A DNA stretch of 64,000 nucleotides, taken from contig NZ_SNYN01000011.1 in the NCBI RefSeq assembly GCF_004363075.1, positions 62,001 through 126,000 of the forward strand. The letters run 5' to 3'. A program made the position numbers and the translations under genes. Within the stretch, counting starts at the first letter, position 1; each line of letters opens with the position of its first letter. Origin of the DNA: Actinorugispora endophytica. GTDB lineage: Bacteria > Actinomycetota > Actinomycetes > Streptosporangiales > Streptosporangiaceae. The notes under the pieces were generated by a model. That model was not told the origin of the DNA. It saw only the letters and a program-made list of their open reading frames with translations, and did not search any database. Positions 55,611 to 63,414 of this stretch are shown piece after piece.

Positions 55611-56834
55611 TCACTCGGTACCGCCGACCTGCGCGGGGACGGCATCGCGGTAGCGGGCCGCGGCCGCGAGGAGCCGCCAGCCGTCCATGGGGTCGTCGTC
55701 GAGGCCGCCCCCGTCGGGGGCGTGCTCCAGCAGACGGCTGTCGACGAGCAGGCGCAGGACGCGCTCGGTGAGGGCGTCGGGGTCGGGGACGTGACTGGTC
55801 GCGGTGCGCGTCCAGTCCCGGGTGGCGTCGTCGTCGACGGCCGCGGCGAGTCCGGCGCGCAGCAGGCCGGCGGGGATCGGGACGGCGTGGCTGAAGGGCG
55901 GGGGCGCGAGCGCGGCGGTGAGGCGGGCCAGGAGGGTCAGGGCGGCCCTGCCGACCGGTCCGCTGCCGGGGAAGGCCGGGTGCTGGTCGGTTCCGCGGGC
56001 GTCGGCCGCGGCGTCACCGGGCATGACCAGGGCCACGCCCTCGGCGCGGATCTCGGCCTCGCAGCCCAGCAGTTCGGTGAGTTCGGCGGCGGCGCGCCAC
56101 TGGTGGCCGGTCAGCCGGGCCCGGTGGGCGGGCGCCAGTTCCGCGCGGTAGACGACGGTGGTCTCGGCCAGGAGCCTGCGCAGGGTGAGCTCTGCGGCGC
56201 GGTCGTCCGGGGCCGCGGCGTCGTTCTCGGCGCGCGCGATGAAGGCGCGGGGGTCGGCGGTGGCGTGCGGCGGGTGGGCCGGGATCCGCGCGGCGATCGC
56301 GTGGTCGACGGCGAGGCCGACCTCGGCGGAGCCGTCCACGGCGTAGTCGGCCAGGTCTCCGCTGGTCACGGTGAGGGCGCCCCAGGAGGCGAGCCGGACG
56401 AGGCCGGCGACGAAGGCGCGGCGTTCTCCGAGCCTGGACTCGGGGTCGAGGTCGAGTCCGGCCTCGTCGGCGGCCTCGCGTACGGCGGCGGCGAGTTCGG
56501 TGACGGCGGTCCGGGGCGCGGTCTCGGCGAGCGCCGCCAGGGTGAGCGCGAGGTAGGTGTAGGCGCGGGGGGTGAAGGGCGCTCCGCTGGCCCGGTGCAG
56601 GGGAGTCGCGACGGCGCGGACGAGGCCGGACTTGACGAGGCGGGCGTGGTCGTCCGCGACGGTCAGGTCGTAGCCGAGGACGCGCTCGAAGCTCCGGATG
56701 AGCCAGTCGGAGTGGGCGTGGACGAGCGCGAAGTCCTCGGGGTGGCTGCGGGCGGTGATGATCGGATCCGCCAGCAGGCGGCGGGCCGCCGCCTGGCGCT
56801 CGATGGTGAGCGCGATGTCCTCCTTGGCCGCCAC
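55611..56834 (-). CDS. jetB: DUF2398/TIGR02678 protein (Wadjet type III JetB)
   Basis: A 407-residue protein, normal for the family, from a GTG at 56834 without a good ribosome site. The N-terminal RQAAARRLLADPIITARSHPEDFALVHAHSDWLIRSFERVLGYDL and VADDHARLVKSG are typical of TIGR02678, and so is the C-terminal DDPMDGWRLLAAAARYRDAV. In Wadjet systems JetB is the KITE-type winged-helix subunit that binds the kleisin JetA. It lies between the truncated JetA gene and the SMC gene in the usual A-B-C order. Confidence 0.85.
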   Translation of the reverse strand: MAAKEDIALTIERQAAARRLLADPIITARSHPEDFALVHAHSDWLIRSFERVLGYDLTVADDHARLVKSGLVRAVATPLHRASGAPFTPRAYTYLALTLAALAETAPRTAVTELAAAVREAADEAGLDLDPESRLGERRAFVAGLVRLASWGALTVTSGDLADYAVDGSAEVGLAVDHAIAARIPAHPPHATADPRAFIARAENDAAAPDDRAAELTLRRLLAETTVVYRAELAPAHRARLTGHQWRAAAELTELLGCEAEIRAEGVALVMPGDAAADARGTDQHPAFPGSGPVGRAALTLLARLTAALAPPPFSHAVPIPAGLLRAGLAAAVDDDATRDWTRTATSHVPDPDALTERVLRLLVDSRLLEHAPDGGGLDDDPMDGWRLLAAAARYRDAVPAQVGGTE

Positions 56835-57022
56835 GGTCTGGCGTCACCTTCCTGACTGGTGTGTGCTCGGGGTGCTGCTGTCGTCGCTGTCGCCGGTCCG
56901 GCGTTCCCCGGGGGCTCTCGGACGGGCCGGCGCCGGTCCGCGGCCGCGCCTCCCCGTCGGGGTGTTTCGCGGGGCCCCGCGCTGAGGGGGGAACGGGCCC
57001 GGAGCGGTTCGGGGGGCACGGC

Positions 57023-57724
57023 CTAGGCCCCGCCGGAGTCGTCGTCCGGCTCGGGTGCGGTGTCGCCGACGCCCGCCTCCGGCTCTCCGTCGTCCTCCGG
57101 TCCGAGCTCACGCCGCGCGTAGGGGGTGGCGCGGAGCCGCAGGCCCTCAAGGGTGAGGTCGCCGCCGTCCTCGCCGATGGAGAGGACCGCGGAAGGGGCG
57201 TAGCTGACGTGCAGCCGGATGTCGAGTTCGAGGTCTCCCGCGGTGACGGGCCCGGTGGTGGCGTCGCCGGAGCCCAGGGCCCTGGTGAGCAGCTCCATGA
57301 GAACGCCCAGCGCGGATTCGGTCATCGTGAGCCGACCGGTCTCGGGGGTGAGGCCGGCCAGCAGCGAGCGGACCTCTCCCGCGGCCGAGCGGCGCCAGTG
57401 GGCCGCCGCCTCGGCGGCGTCGCGCAGCCGCGCCTGCTGCTCGCTGTGGTCCTCCACCGGCGCGAGCACGCCGCGCGCGCCGGGCCGCAGCATCGCGGAC
57501 GTGTCGGCGGCGGGCGCGCTCCACCAGCTGTCGGCGGCCGCGGCGTCCTCGGTGCCGCCACCCAGATGCCTGGCGGGGTGGACGGCGAACGCGGCGGTGA
57601 AGAGCGCGTGCGCGGTGTCGTCGTCGGCCCCGTCGAACCAGGCCGCCAGCCGCAGCATGGCGGCCCGCCCGTGCGGCGCTCCCGCCCGCTGGCGCTCCTG
57701 CTCCCGGTTCACTGAATCACCCAC
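57023..57724 (-). CDS. jetA: C-terminal half of a DUF2397/TIGR02677 protein (Wadjet type III JetA), N-terminus missing
   Basis: A 233-residue open frame from GTG 57724, or from GTG 57712, which has a better ribosome site (GAGGTG). It matches only the C-terminal part of DUF2397 proteins, which are normally close to 500 residues: AAMLRLAAWFDGADDDTAHALFTAAFAVHPARHLG, SWWSAP, VEDHSEQQARLRDAAEAAAHW and TPETGRLTMTESALGVLMELL. In frame, a TGA stop lies just upstream of the first GTG, and the next 300 bases show no coding signal that could be the missing half. In JetA, the kleisin, the missing part would contact the neck of JetC; the remaining part should still bind the opposite head. The end is acidic. 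Confidence 0.75.
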   Translation of the reverse strand: MGDSVNREQERQRAGAPHGRAAMLRLAAWFDGADDDTAHALFTAAFAVHPARHLGGGTEDAAAADSWWSAPAADTSAMLRPGARGVLAPVEDHSEQQARLRDAAEAAAHWRRSAAGEVRSLLAGLTPETGRLTMTESALGVLMELLTRALGSGDATTGPVTAGDLELDIRLHVSYAPSAVLSIGEDGGDLTLEGLRLRATPYARRELGPEDDGEPEAGVGDTAPEPDDDSGGA

Positions 57725-58050
57725 ACCTCAGCAGACTAAAGACCTCCCGCTCCTCCCGCGTCCCGAATCCCCTGAGATCTGGCTCGCCATCGCCCGAAAT
57801 CCAAGTTGTGACCTGCCGTTTCACCGCCCACAAACACCGAAGGGGCCCGTGTCCCCCGGTACACGGGCGTTCCGGTACTTCCACCGTGATCACGTGATTC
57901 TCCCGGCGCCTGTCAAGGGGGCATGGGAGGAAACCACGGGATCACGGGGAGGCGTCGGCGTAGGCCGCCGCCCGGTCGATGGTCGCCGGCGCCTCCGGCA
58001 CGGCGCGAACGCCGGCGGGAGGCACCGGCGGAGGAGGTCCGTCCCGACCG
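57725..58050. other. Region upstream of the truncated jetA gene
   Basis: About 330 bases without a gene. The first 110 are AT-richer than the flanks and probably hold the promoter of the jet genes. An 8-bp hairpin GCCCGTGT/ACACGGGC lies at 57845-57868. No remnant of the JetA N-terminal half is recognisable on either strand. Confidence 0.55.
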
Positions 58051-58090
58051 GGACGGCCCGGCCGCGCGGCGGGGCGTCACCGGGCCGTCC
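58051..58090 (-). terminator. Terminator of the SnoaL-cupin gene
   Basis: A perfect 11-bp stem (58051-58061 and 58080-58090) around an 18-base GC-rich loop starts 12 bases after the stop codon. Confidence 0.75.
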
Positions 58091-58102
58091 GGGACGAGGG
58101 CG

Positions 58103-58819
58103 CTAGCGGCCCGGCTTGGCGTAGTCGCCCTTGCCCTGCTCCCAGTCGACGATGGTCACGGCCTCGTCGCCGACCACCCAGGCGTCGTGCCCCGGCGCGA
58201 CCCGCATGACGTCGCCCGGCCCGCAGTCGATCTCGGTTCCGTCGGCCATCCGGACGTGCAGCGTCCCGGACATGACGTGACCGAAGTGGGAGAACATGCA
58301 CAGGTCCGTGCCCGCGATCGGCTTGACGTTCTCCGACCACCGCCAACCCGGCTGGAACACCGCGCGGTCGATCTCGCGCCCGCCGATGTTGAGCACCTCC
58401 AGGCGGCCGTTGCCGAACTCGCGCACCTCGTCGGCGTCGTCGAAGCCGCGGCACTCCGCTCCTTCGGCCGTCTCCGCCTCGTCCCACGCCTGGACGGTGG
58501 ACTGCCGCACGATCCGGCCGTCCCTCAGGTCGAGCATCGACATGGACATGACCTTCGTGCCGTCGGGGTAGGAGCACCGCTCGACGTAGGCGGCGTGGTC
58601 GCCCTCGACCACGCACTGCTCCAACTGGTGGGTCATGTCCCGGGAGAAGACCTCCCGCAGGGTCTGCTCGATCTCGGGGCGGCCGTGCAGCCTCATCGGC
58701 GCGCTCGGCGGCCGGGTCTGGTCGATCATCGTGTAGTCGGCGTCGTCGGTGAACTTGGCCACCAGCGCGTCGGCGTCGCGGTCCTCGATCGCGTGGCGCA
58801 GTTCCTCCTGGAGGGACAT
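58103..58819 (-). CDS. SnoaL-like domain fused to a cupin domain
   Basis: From the ATG at 58819 (AGGAGG upstream) the protein has 238 residues. The first 115 are a SnoaL/NTF2-like fold (MSLQEELRHAIEDRDADALVAKFTDDADYTMID..., DRDMTHQLEQCVVEGDHAAYVERCSY-type core). The second half is a cupin: IDRAVFQPGWRWSENVKPIAGTDLCMFSHFGHVMSGTLHVRMADGTEIDCGPGDVMRVAPGHDAWVVGDE, with the G(X)5HXH-like and GDV...PGHD parts, though the first motif is degenerate (CMFSHFGHV). It may bind a small hydrophobic molecule. It lies downstream of a TetR gene on the same strand. Confidence 0.85.
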   Translation of the reverse strand: MSLQEELRHAIEDRDADALVAKFTDDADYTMIDQTRPPSAPMRLHGRPEIEQTLREVFSRDMTHQLEQCVVEGDHAAYVERCSYPDGTKVMSMSMLDLRDGRIVRQSTVQAWDEAETAEGAECRGFDDADEVREFGNGRLEVLNIGGREIDRAVFQPGWRWSENVKPIAGTDLCMFSHFGHVMSGTLHVRMADGTEIDCGPGDVMRVAPGHDAWVVGDEAVTIVDWEQGKGDYAKPGR

Positions 58820-58957
58820 GGCGCTGCCTCCTTCTCGCGTACCTGCTCCGGGCTCCGGCACTCCCAGCCTGCTCCCCGGCCCGTACCGTTTTGGCCCAAG
58901 CCGCGGTCATCTCTTGCCGAAGAATCACGCCGCCGGCGCAGGGCCGGACGGTCCCGG

Positions 58958-59575
58958 TCAGCGGGGGCGCTCGGCGGACACCCGGTCGAAGGCCGCCTCC
59001 AGGGCGTCGGTGATCTCCGCCTTCCCGCTTCCGACGGCGACCAGCGCGGTGCGGTAGCAGGCGGCGCCCAGGCCCGCGGCGAGGGTGGCGGTCTCGGGGG
59101 TGGCCCCGTGCCGTACCAGCAGCTCGACGACGGCCTCGACGTACCGCTGCTCCTTCAGCAGGTTCCGCGCGTACAGGGCCTGGTTGCCCCTGATCAGCTC
59201 GTCGCGCAGCCCCGCCCACTCCCGGTGGCGGGCGATGTTCCCGGCGATCGACCGCAGGGCCTCGCGGGCGAGGACGAGCGCGGCTCCCAGCGAGTCCCCG
59301 ATCGGCGGCACCCCGGACGCGGCCCGCTCGACCGTCCCGGTGAGCTCGGCCAGCATCGCGTCGTCGTCGGCGAAAAGCACCTCCTGCTTGTCCGTGAAGT
59401 AGCGGAAGAAGGTCGTCCGGCCGACCTCCGCGCGCTCGGCGATCCCGCTCACGGTCACGGCGTCGAAGCCCCGCTCCGCGAACAGGCTCATGGCCGCCTC
59501 GATGATCGCTTCCCGGGTGCGGCGCTGCTTGCGTTCGCGCAGCGAAAGGCCGCTCTGCTCATCCACGTCTGACAT
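58958..59575 (-). CDS. TetR-family transcriptional regulator
   Basis: A 205-residue regulator. The DNA-binding helix-turn-helix is at about 20-65 (REAIIEAAMSLFAERGFDAVTVSGIAERAEVGRTTFFRYFTDKQEVLF), and the C-terminal ligand-binding part is all-helical with no recognisable ligand class. It is divergent from the SDR gene, and an imperfect 30-bp palindrome (59616-59645) lies between them. It probably represses both the SDR and the SnoaL-cupin gene. Confidence 0.92.
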   Translation of the reverse strand: MSDVDEQSGLSLRERKQRRTREAIIEAAMSLFAERGFDAVTVSGIAERAEVGRTTFFRYFTDKQEVLFADDDAMLAELTGTVERAASGVPPIGDSLGAALVLAREALRSIAGNIARHREWAGLRDELIRGNQALYARNLLKEQRYVEAVVELLVRHGATPETATLAAGLGAACYRTALVAVGSGKAEITDALEAAFDRVSAERPR

Positions 59576-59615
59576 CCGCCCAGGCTATTCGGGCGTCCCC
59601 CTTCCCCCACAAAAC

Positions 59616-59645
59616 GGGATCGAGTACCATTTGGAACCGAGTCCC
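59616..59645. promoter_or_regulatory. Candidate TetR operator
   Basis: An imperfect 30-bp palindrome (GGGA...GTACC-ATTT-GGAAC...TCCC) in the 119-base divergent spacer between the tetR and SDR genes, about 40 bases from the tetR start. Confidence 0.5.
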
Positions 59646-59694
59646 TAATTTTTACGCGCCGGTCGCGGCGCGTCCGAACGAGAGAGTGGAAGAA

Positions 59695-60591
59695 ATGCCA
59701 CCGACCAAGTCTGTTGTCATCACCGGCGCGTCATCCGGACTCGGCCTGCACGTCGCGGTCGAGCTCGCGCGGGCGGACTGGCACGTGGTCCTGGGGTGCC
59801 GCGCCCCAGAGAGGGGGGCGGCCGCGGCGGCGCTGATCCGGGAGCGGAGCCCGGCCGCGAGCCTGGAGGTCCTGGAGATGGACCTCGCGTCCCTCGACTC
59901 GGTGCGCGCGGCCGCGTCGGCGCTGGCCACCGGCGGACGTCCGCCACTGCACGCGCTGGTCAGCAACGCGGGGGTCCAGGTGGCGAACGGCGTCAGGCGG
60001 TCCGCCGACGGCCACGAGCTGACCTTCGCGACGAACCACCTCGGCCACTTCCTGCTGATCCGGCTGTTGCTGGACCACGTCGCCGAACCGGGGCGCGTCG
60101 TGCTCGTCTCCAGCGGCACGCACATGGGACCGCGGCACAGCTTCGGCTTCCCCGCTCCGGTCTGGGCCGACCCGGCTCTGCTCGCCGACCCCGACCACTC
60201 CCCGATGGACGCAACGGGGCGGGGCGGCAGGCAGCGGTACGCCACGTCCAAGCTCGCCAACCTCTACACCACCTACGAGCTGGCCCGTCGGCTGGGAGAA
60301 CGGCGGATCACCGCCAACGCCTTCGATCCCGGGCTGATGCCGCTGACCGGGCTGTCCCGCGACTACCCGACCCGGATCCGGCGGGTGTACGAGGCGCTGG
60401 GCGCGTTCTCCCCGCTGATCTTGACCTTTCCGGGGTCTCGGAGACGGCCGAGACCCCGGAAAGGTCAAGATCAGCGGGGAGGCCACCACGGAGGCGGCTC
60501 GGCCAGCGGACTTCGGAACAGGAAAGCGGACGACCCCGTGGGCAGTGTTCTCACTGCTCACGGGGTCGTCCGCTTGATGTGGCAGGTGTAG
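59695..60591 (+). CDS. Short-chain dehydrogenase/reductase, 3' end replaced
   Basis: A 298-residue frame from the ATG at 59695 (GTGGAAG upstream). Residues 1 to about 240 are a good SDR: SVVITGASSGLGLHVA (NAD(P) site), LVSNAGVQ, VVLVSSGTHMG (catalytic Ser), RYATSKLAN (Tyr and Lys) and DPGLMPLTGLSRDYP. Related proteins continue for some 70 residues with a C-terminal helix region, but here homology ends at a 33-bp palindrome. The remaining codons run through two hairpins into the tRNA-Tyr remnant, ending at a TAG inside it. The product is probably truncated and may be inactive. The TetR-SDR divergent pair suggests a substrate-inducible detoxification unit. Confidence 0.75.
   Translation: MPPTKSVVITGASSGLGLHVAVELARADWHVVLGCRAPERGAAAAALIRERSPAASLEVLEMDLASLDSVRAAASALATGGRPPLHALVSNAGVQVANGVRRSADGHELTFATNHLGHFLLIRLLLDHVAEPGRVVLVSSGTHMGPRHSFGFPAPVWADPALLADPDHSPMDATGRGGRQRYATSKLANLYTTYELARRLGERRITANAFDPGLMPLTGLSRDYPTRIRRVYEALGAFSPLILTFPGSRRRPRPRKGQDQRGGHHGGGSASGLRNRKADDPVGSVLTAHGVVRLMWQV
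60409..60480. repeat. Perfect 33-bp inverted repeat at the end of the SDR gene
   Basis: Arms at 60409-60441 and 60448-60480 are exact reverse complements around a 6-base AGACGG loop. The first bases of the left arm still read in the SDR frame, so the right arm is an inverted copy of gene sequence. It can act as a terminator, but its length and perfection suggest a fold-back rearrangement. Confidence 0.9.
60524..60575 (-). terminator. Terminator of the tRNA-Tyr locus
   Basis: A 17-bp stem extended by a 6-bp inner stem with one mismatch between them (60524-60547 with 60552-60575) and a TTCT loop begins five bases past the tRNA 3' end. Confidence 0.85.
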
Positions 60592-60632
60592 GGTTCGAAC
60601 CTACGTAGGCTGAGCCGGCAGATTTACAGTCT
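60580..60632 (-). other. 3' half of tRNA-Tyr (attachment-site remnant)
   Basis: From the anticodon loop (CTGTAAA with GTA) through the long variable arm (GCCGGCTCAGCC), a perfect T-arm (GTAGGTTCGAACCCTAC) and the acceptor strand ACCTGCC this is tRNA-Tyr. Upstream of the loop the sequence no longer pairs: only three of five anticodon-stem pairs remain and there is no D-arm. The crossover therefore lies in the anticodon stem-loop. This is the half left on the chromosome after integration. Confidence 0.88.
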
Positions 60633-60677
60633 TTCCCGCCTTGAGCACGAGCACCAGTGTCCTACCTGGTGAACGGC

Positions 60678-61844
60678 TTACGGTTCGTCGTCTGAGCCGG
60701 ACTCATCGGTGCCGTGCCCGTTGTGTGCCCGTTTCCCTTCACCGTCGTTCGGTTGTGCCCGTTGGTCATCGAAGGAGGCGGCAACGTCGGCATCACGGCC
60801 GTCCAGGGCGCGGGCGTAGTGCCGCGTTGTCACGCTGGCGTTGGAGTGGCCGAGACGGCGAGCGGCAGCCAGTACCCCATGACGGTCGGCAACCCAACTG
60901 GCATGACTGGCCCGAAGGTCATGCGGAGTGACGCCGGTCAGTTCCGCAGACCTGACGGCGGGGTCGAAGTAGGCGCGCCGCCACGAGTTGTAGTGGAACG
61001 GCTTCTTACGAGAGCTCAGGAACAGCAGGGCGTCAGGGGCGTTGTCGGTCATCCCATCCAGGTGTTCACGGAGACGAGCGACGACGAAGGCCGGGAGGCC
61101 GACCGTCCGTTTCTGGTGTGATTTGGGCGTGTCGAACGCGTGCCGCCCCGAGATCTCGGTGAGGCTCTGCGTGACGGTCATCCACCCCTTGACGAGGTCG
61201 ATGTTGAAGCGCCGCAGCGCGAAGGCTTCCCCGATCCGCAGGCCGCCGTAGGCGAGAAGCTGAATGATCAGATCGTGCGGACGACGAGCGACGGAAACCA
61301 GTCGGTCAGCCTCTTTCACGGTGAGGATGCGCGGGTCGGTCTGCGGCAGCCGAGGCAGCTTGACCCCACGGCACGGAGACACCGCGATCATGTCGTTTTC
61401 AACGGCCGACCGCATGATCTGTGACAACAGCAGGTAAGCGTGACGGATGCGCGACGCGCTCAGCCCTCGCTTTTTCATGCTGGTCATCCATTCAGCGACG
61501 GTGATGGGCCGCACGTCAGCGACCATCATGGTCCCGAAGCGCGGCAGAACCAGCGACCGCATGAGACCCCGGTAAAGAGCGACGGTCTTGGGCTTCAGGC
61601 CCGAGGCCACAGAATCGATCCAGCGCGCCCCCCAATCCCCCACGGTGACCTTGGCAGCGTCAGGGGCGATCCACTCGCCTTTGACGATCTCAGCCTCTTT
61701 GAGCGACAACCAGCGATCAGCGTCGGTCTTACGAGCGAAGGTGTGCGGAGCTGGACGGTCCTTGCCGTCCGGTCCCGGATAACGGGCCTGATACCGACCC
61801 GAAGGGAGCTTGCGGACACGGCCGAAGCGTCGTTTCTTACTCAT
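60678..61844 (-). CDS. int: Tyrosine-recombinase integrase of the AICE
   Basis: The ATG at 61844 gives 388 residues. An N-terminal arm-binding and core-binding part (about 1-165) precedes the catalytic domain with Arg203 (GGLRIGEA), Lys241, His308 and Arg311 (PHDLR), His333 (LGHSN) and the nucleophile Tyr343 (TTRHYAR). The set is complete, so the enzyme should be active. It recombines attP with tRNA-Tyr. Its start overlaps the rep stop by four bases (ATGA), so it is translated from the rep message. The C-terminal 30 residues are polar and disordered. Confidence 0.95.
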   Translation of the reverse strand: MSKKRRFGRVRKLPSGRYQARYPGPDGKDRPAPHTFARKTDADRWLSLKEAEIVKGEWIAPDAAKVTVGDWGARWIDSVASGLKPKTVALYRGLMRSLVLPRFGTMMVADVRPITVAEWMTSMKKRGLSASRIRHAYLLLSQIMRSAVENDMIAVSPCRGVKLPRLPQTDPRILTVKEADRLVSVARRPHDLIIQLLAYGGLRIGEAFALRRFNIDLVKGWMTVTQSLTEISGRHAFDTPKSHQKRTVGLPAFVVARLREHLDGMTDNAPDALLFLSSRKKPFHYNSWRRAYFDPAVRSAELTGVTPHDLRASHASWVADRHGVLAAARRLGHSNASVTTRHYARALDGRDADVAASFDDQRAQPNDGEGKRAHNGHGTDESGSDDEP

Positions 61845-63262
61845 GCCGCGCTCTCCTCTCGGGCGATCTGGCGGTTTTCGATCCGGCCCCGGTGGTGGTT
61901 GGCGGCCATCCACGCATCGACCGAATGGTCATAGCCCTGGCCGGCGAATGCGAAGGTCCCCACGATCAGGGTGGTTGCGCCGTCGTCGTCCAGGTCTCCG
62001 AGAAGGTCATCGGTGCCGGTCTGGCGGGCCTGGTGGGCGCGGTAATCGCGGCGCACCTGGCGCAAGGCCCCGAGGGTGGTGGAGTAGCGGCGGGACTTGG
62101 TGGAGAAGTGGCCCCGAAAGCCCAGCATGTGCGCCCACTCGCGCAGTTTGCGCTCTTCCAGGTCCAGGACGTCGGCCAGCGTCCAGCAGGCTTCGATGAT
62201 CCGACGCTGGTGGGCGGTGACGCCGATCCGGTCGAGGTCGTCCAGGGAGCGGATGCGCCGGTCCAAGGCACCGGTGTCGGTGGTGGACTTGGTGGCGTAC
62301 TTGGCGATGTACGCCGCGACCGCTTCCTCGGTCAGGCTCCCCGCGGTGAAGGCGTCGGTGGTGATGGCGTGGGTGTCGAGCTGGATCCCCCAGCGCAGGA
62401 ACAGGGCGGGCAGCAGACCGGGCACCGGATCAGTCGTGACCAGTACCGCAGCGGCGGCCGAGGCCACGGCGGCATCCAGGTGCGCGACGCTCACCCAGGT
62501 CGGAGGCGGGCAGATGATGCCGTCCTTACGCATGGAGTCCAAGCGGATCACAGCGTGGAAGTGCACCACCCCGCGCGCCTGGAACTCGGCCACTTTGGCG
62601 TAGGACACCCGCACGGCGGCGTTGAACTCGGCTTGGGTCATCCCCACGGCGGCGGCCAAGTGGCGCCGCAGGTACACGGTGAAGCGTCGCCACAGCTCCC
62701 CGGCGTGGTTGTTCCACATCACCTGCCGTGCGTAGTCGTAGGCGTCCGGGTCCAGCGGAGCGCCGATCAGCGGGTCATCGGCCCGGTGATACCTGGCGCA
62801 CGAGGTGCCGGAGCGGCGCGGGTGGCAGACGCGGGTCTTGCCGTCCTTGGCCGGCCCTCGGTGCACCGCCCCGAACGAGGGCGCGGTGAAGGTCGCGAAC
62901 ACGCGGGGGTGCTCGCGTACCCGATCGGGCACGGTCTTGCCGCCGACCAGGCCCGAGCGGATCAGCTGGAAGGTGTCGCCCTGGTAGGTGTCCGCGCAAG
63001 CCGGGCAGATCGTGGCGCGCCGGTTCCCGCACGGCACCCACAACCCGCCGCCGGGCTCTCCCTTGGAGGACCACACCGGACGGGAGTCCCCCGTGACGGC
63101 ATCGACCGCGCGCAGTTCCCCGCTCAGGCGTACCGGGCAGGCGCAGCCGTGCACCCGCTTGATGCGCTCGTGCACCTGGTCGAAGTCGCCCAGCCGCAGC
63201 CGTTCGGAGATCTGGGCCAGCGGTGGCGCGGCGTGCGTGACAGAAGGGTTTTCGGGCACCAT
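61841..63262 (-). CDS. repSA: RepSA-like rolling-circle replication initiator
   Basis: A 473-residue initiator of the AICE type. A cysteine-rich N-terminal part (VHGCACPVRL; CGNRRATICPAC, Cys78 to Cys89) may bind zinc. The HUH metal motif HFH is at 234-236 (GVVHFHAVIRLD), and the catalytic tyrosines are Tyr318 and/or Tyr322 (AAYIAKYATKST). It nicks the element's double-strand origin after excision. It is directly upstream of, and overlaps, int. In pSAM2 the order is repSA-xis-int; here xis is absent. Confidence 0.92.
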   Translation of the reverse strand: MVPENPSVTHAAPPLAQISERLRLGDFDQVHERIKRVHGCACPVRLSGELRAVDAVTGDSRPVWSSKGEPGGGLWVPCGNRRATICPACADTYQGDTFQLIRSGLVGGKTVPDRVREHPRVFATFTAPSFGAVHRGPAKDGKTRVCHPRRSGTSCARYHRADDPLIGAPLDPDAYDYARQVMWNNHAGELWRRFTVYLRRHLAAAVGMTQAEFNAAVRVSYAKVAEFQARGVVHFHAVIRLDSMRKDGIICPPPTWVSVAHLDAAVASAAAAVLVTTDPVPGLLPALFLRWGIQLDTHAITTDAFTAGSLTEEAVAAYIAKYATKSTTDTGALDRRIRSLDDLDRIGVTAHQRRIIEACWTLADVLDLEERKLREWAHMLGFRGHFSTKSRRYSTTLGALRQVRRDYRAHQARQTGTDDLLGDLDDDGATTLIVGTFAFAGQGYDHSVDAWMAANHHRGRIENRQIAREESAA

Positions 63263-63361
63263 GGAGTAAGCCCCCTTCGTTCCTCGTGTTGGGTTCGTTG
63301 GGCAGGTGAGCCGAAGACCGGGGGTGTGTGGAAGCAGCCCCGGCCACGGCGATCTTCAAGG

Positions 63362-63408
63362 CCCCGGCACAGCGACGGTTCTTGGTCGGATTGGGCGCTG
63401 TGCCGGGG
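63362..63408 (-). terminator. Hairpin between the cysteine-rich gene and rep
   Basis: A perfect 13-bp stem (63362-63374 and 63396-63408) with a 21-base loop lies just after the stop codon of the cysteine-rich gene. It may end that message or be part of an origin structure; a terminator is the simpler reading. Confidence 0.65.
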
Positions 63409-63414
63409 GCGAAG

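Noticed and set aside
51143-55771. A 1542-codon plus-strand frame over the JetC gene
   Set aside because: Glycine/valine/leucine-rich shadow of the SMC-like gene; the minus strand has the ATPase motifs in order.
60409-60480. Terminal inverted repeats of an insertion sequence
   Set aside because: Only six bases separate the arms, and no transposase or target duplication is nearby.
60580-60655. A complete tRNA-Tyr gene
   Set aside because: The T-arm, variable arm and acceptor 3' strand fit, but the D-arm and the 5' acceptor strand are missing and the anticodon stem has two mismatches. It is only the 3' half.
63362-63408. Double-strand origin of the AICE
   Set aside because: The stem is near rep, but it directly follows a stop codon and lacks a recognisable nick-site context, so a terminator is the more economical call.
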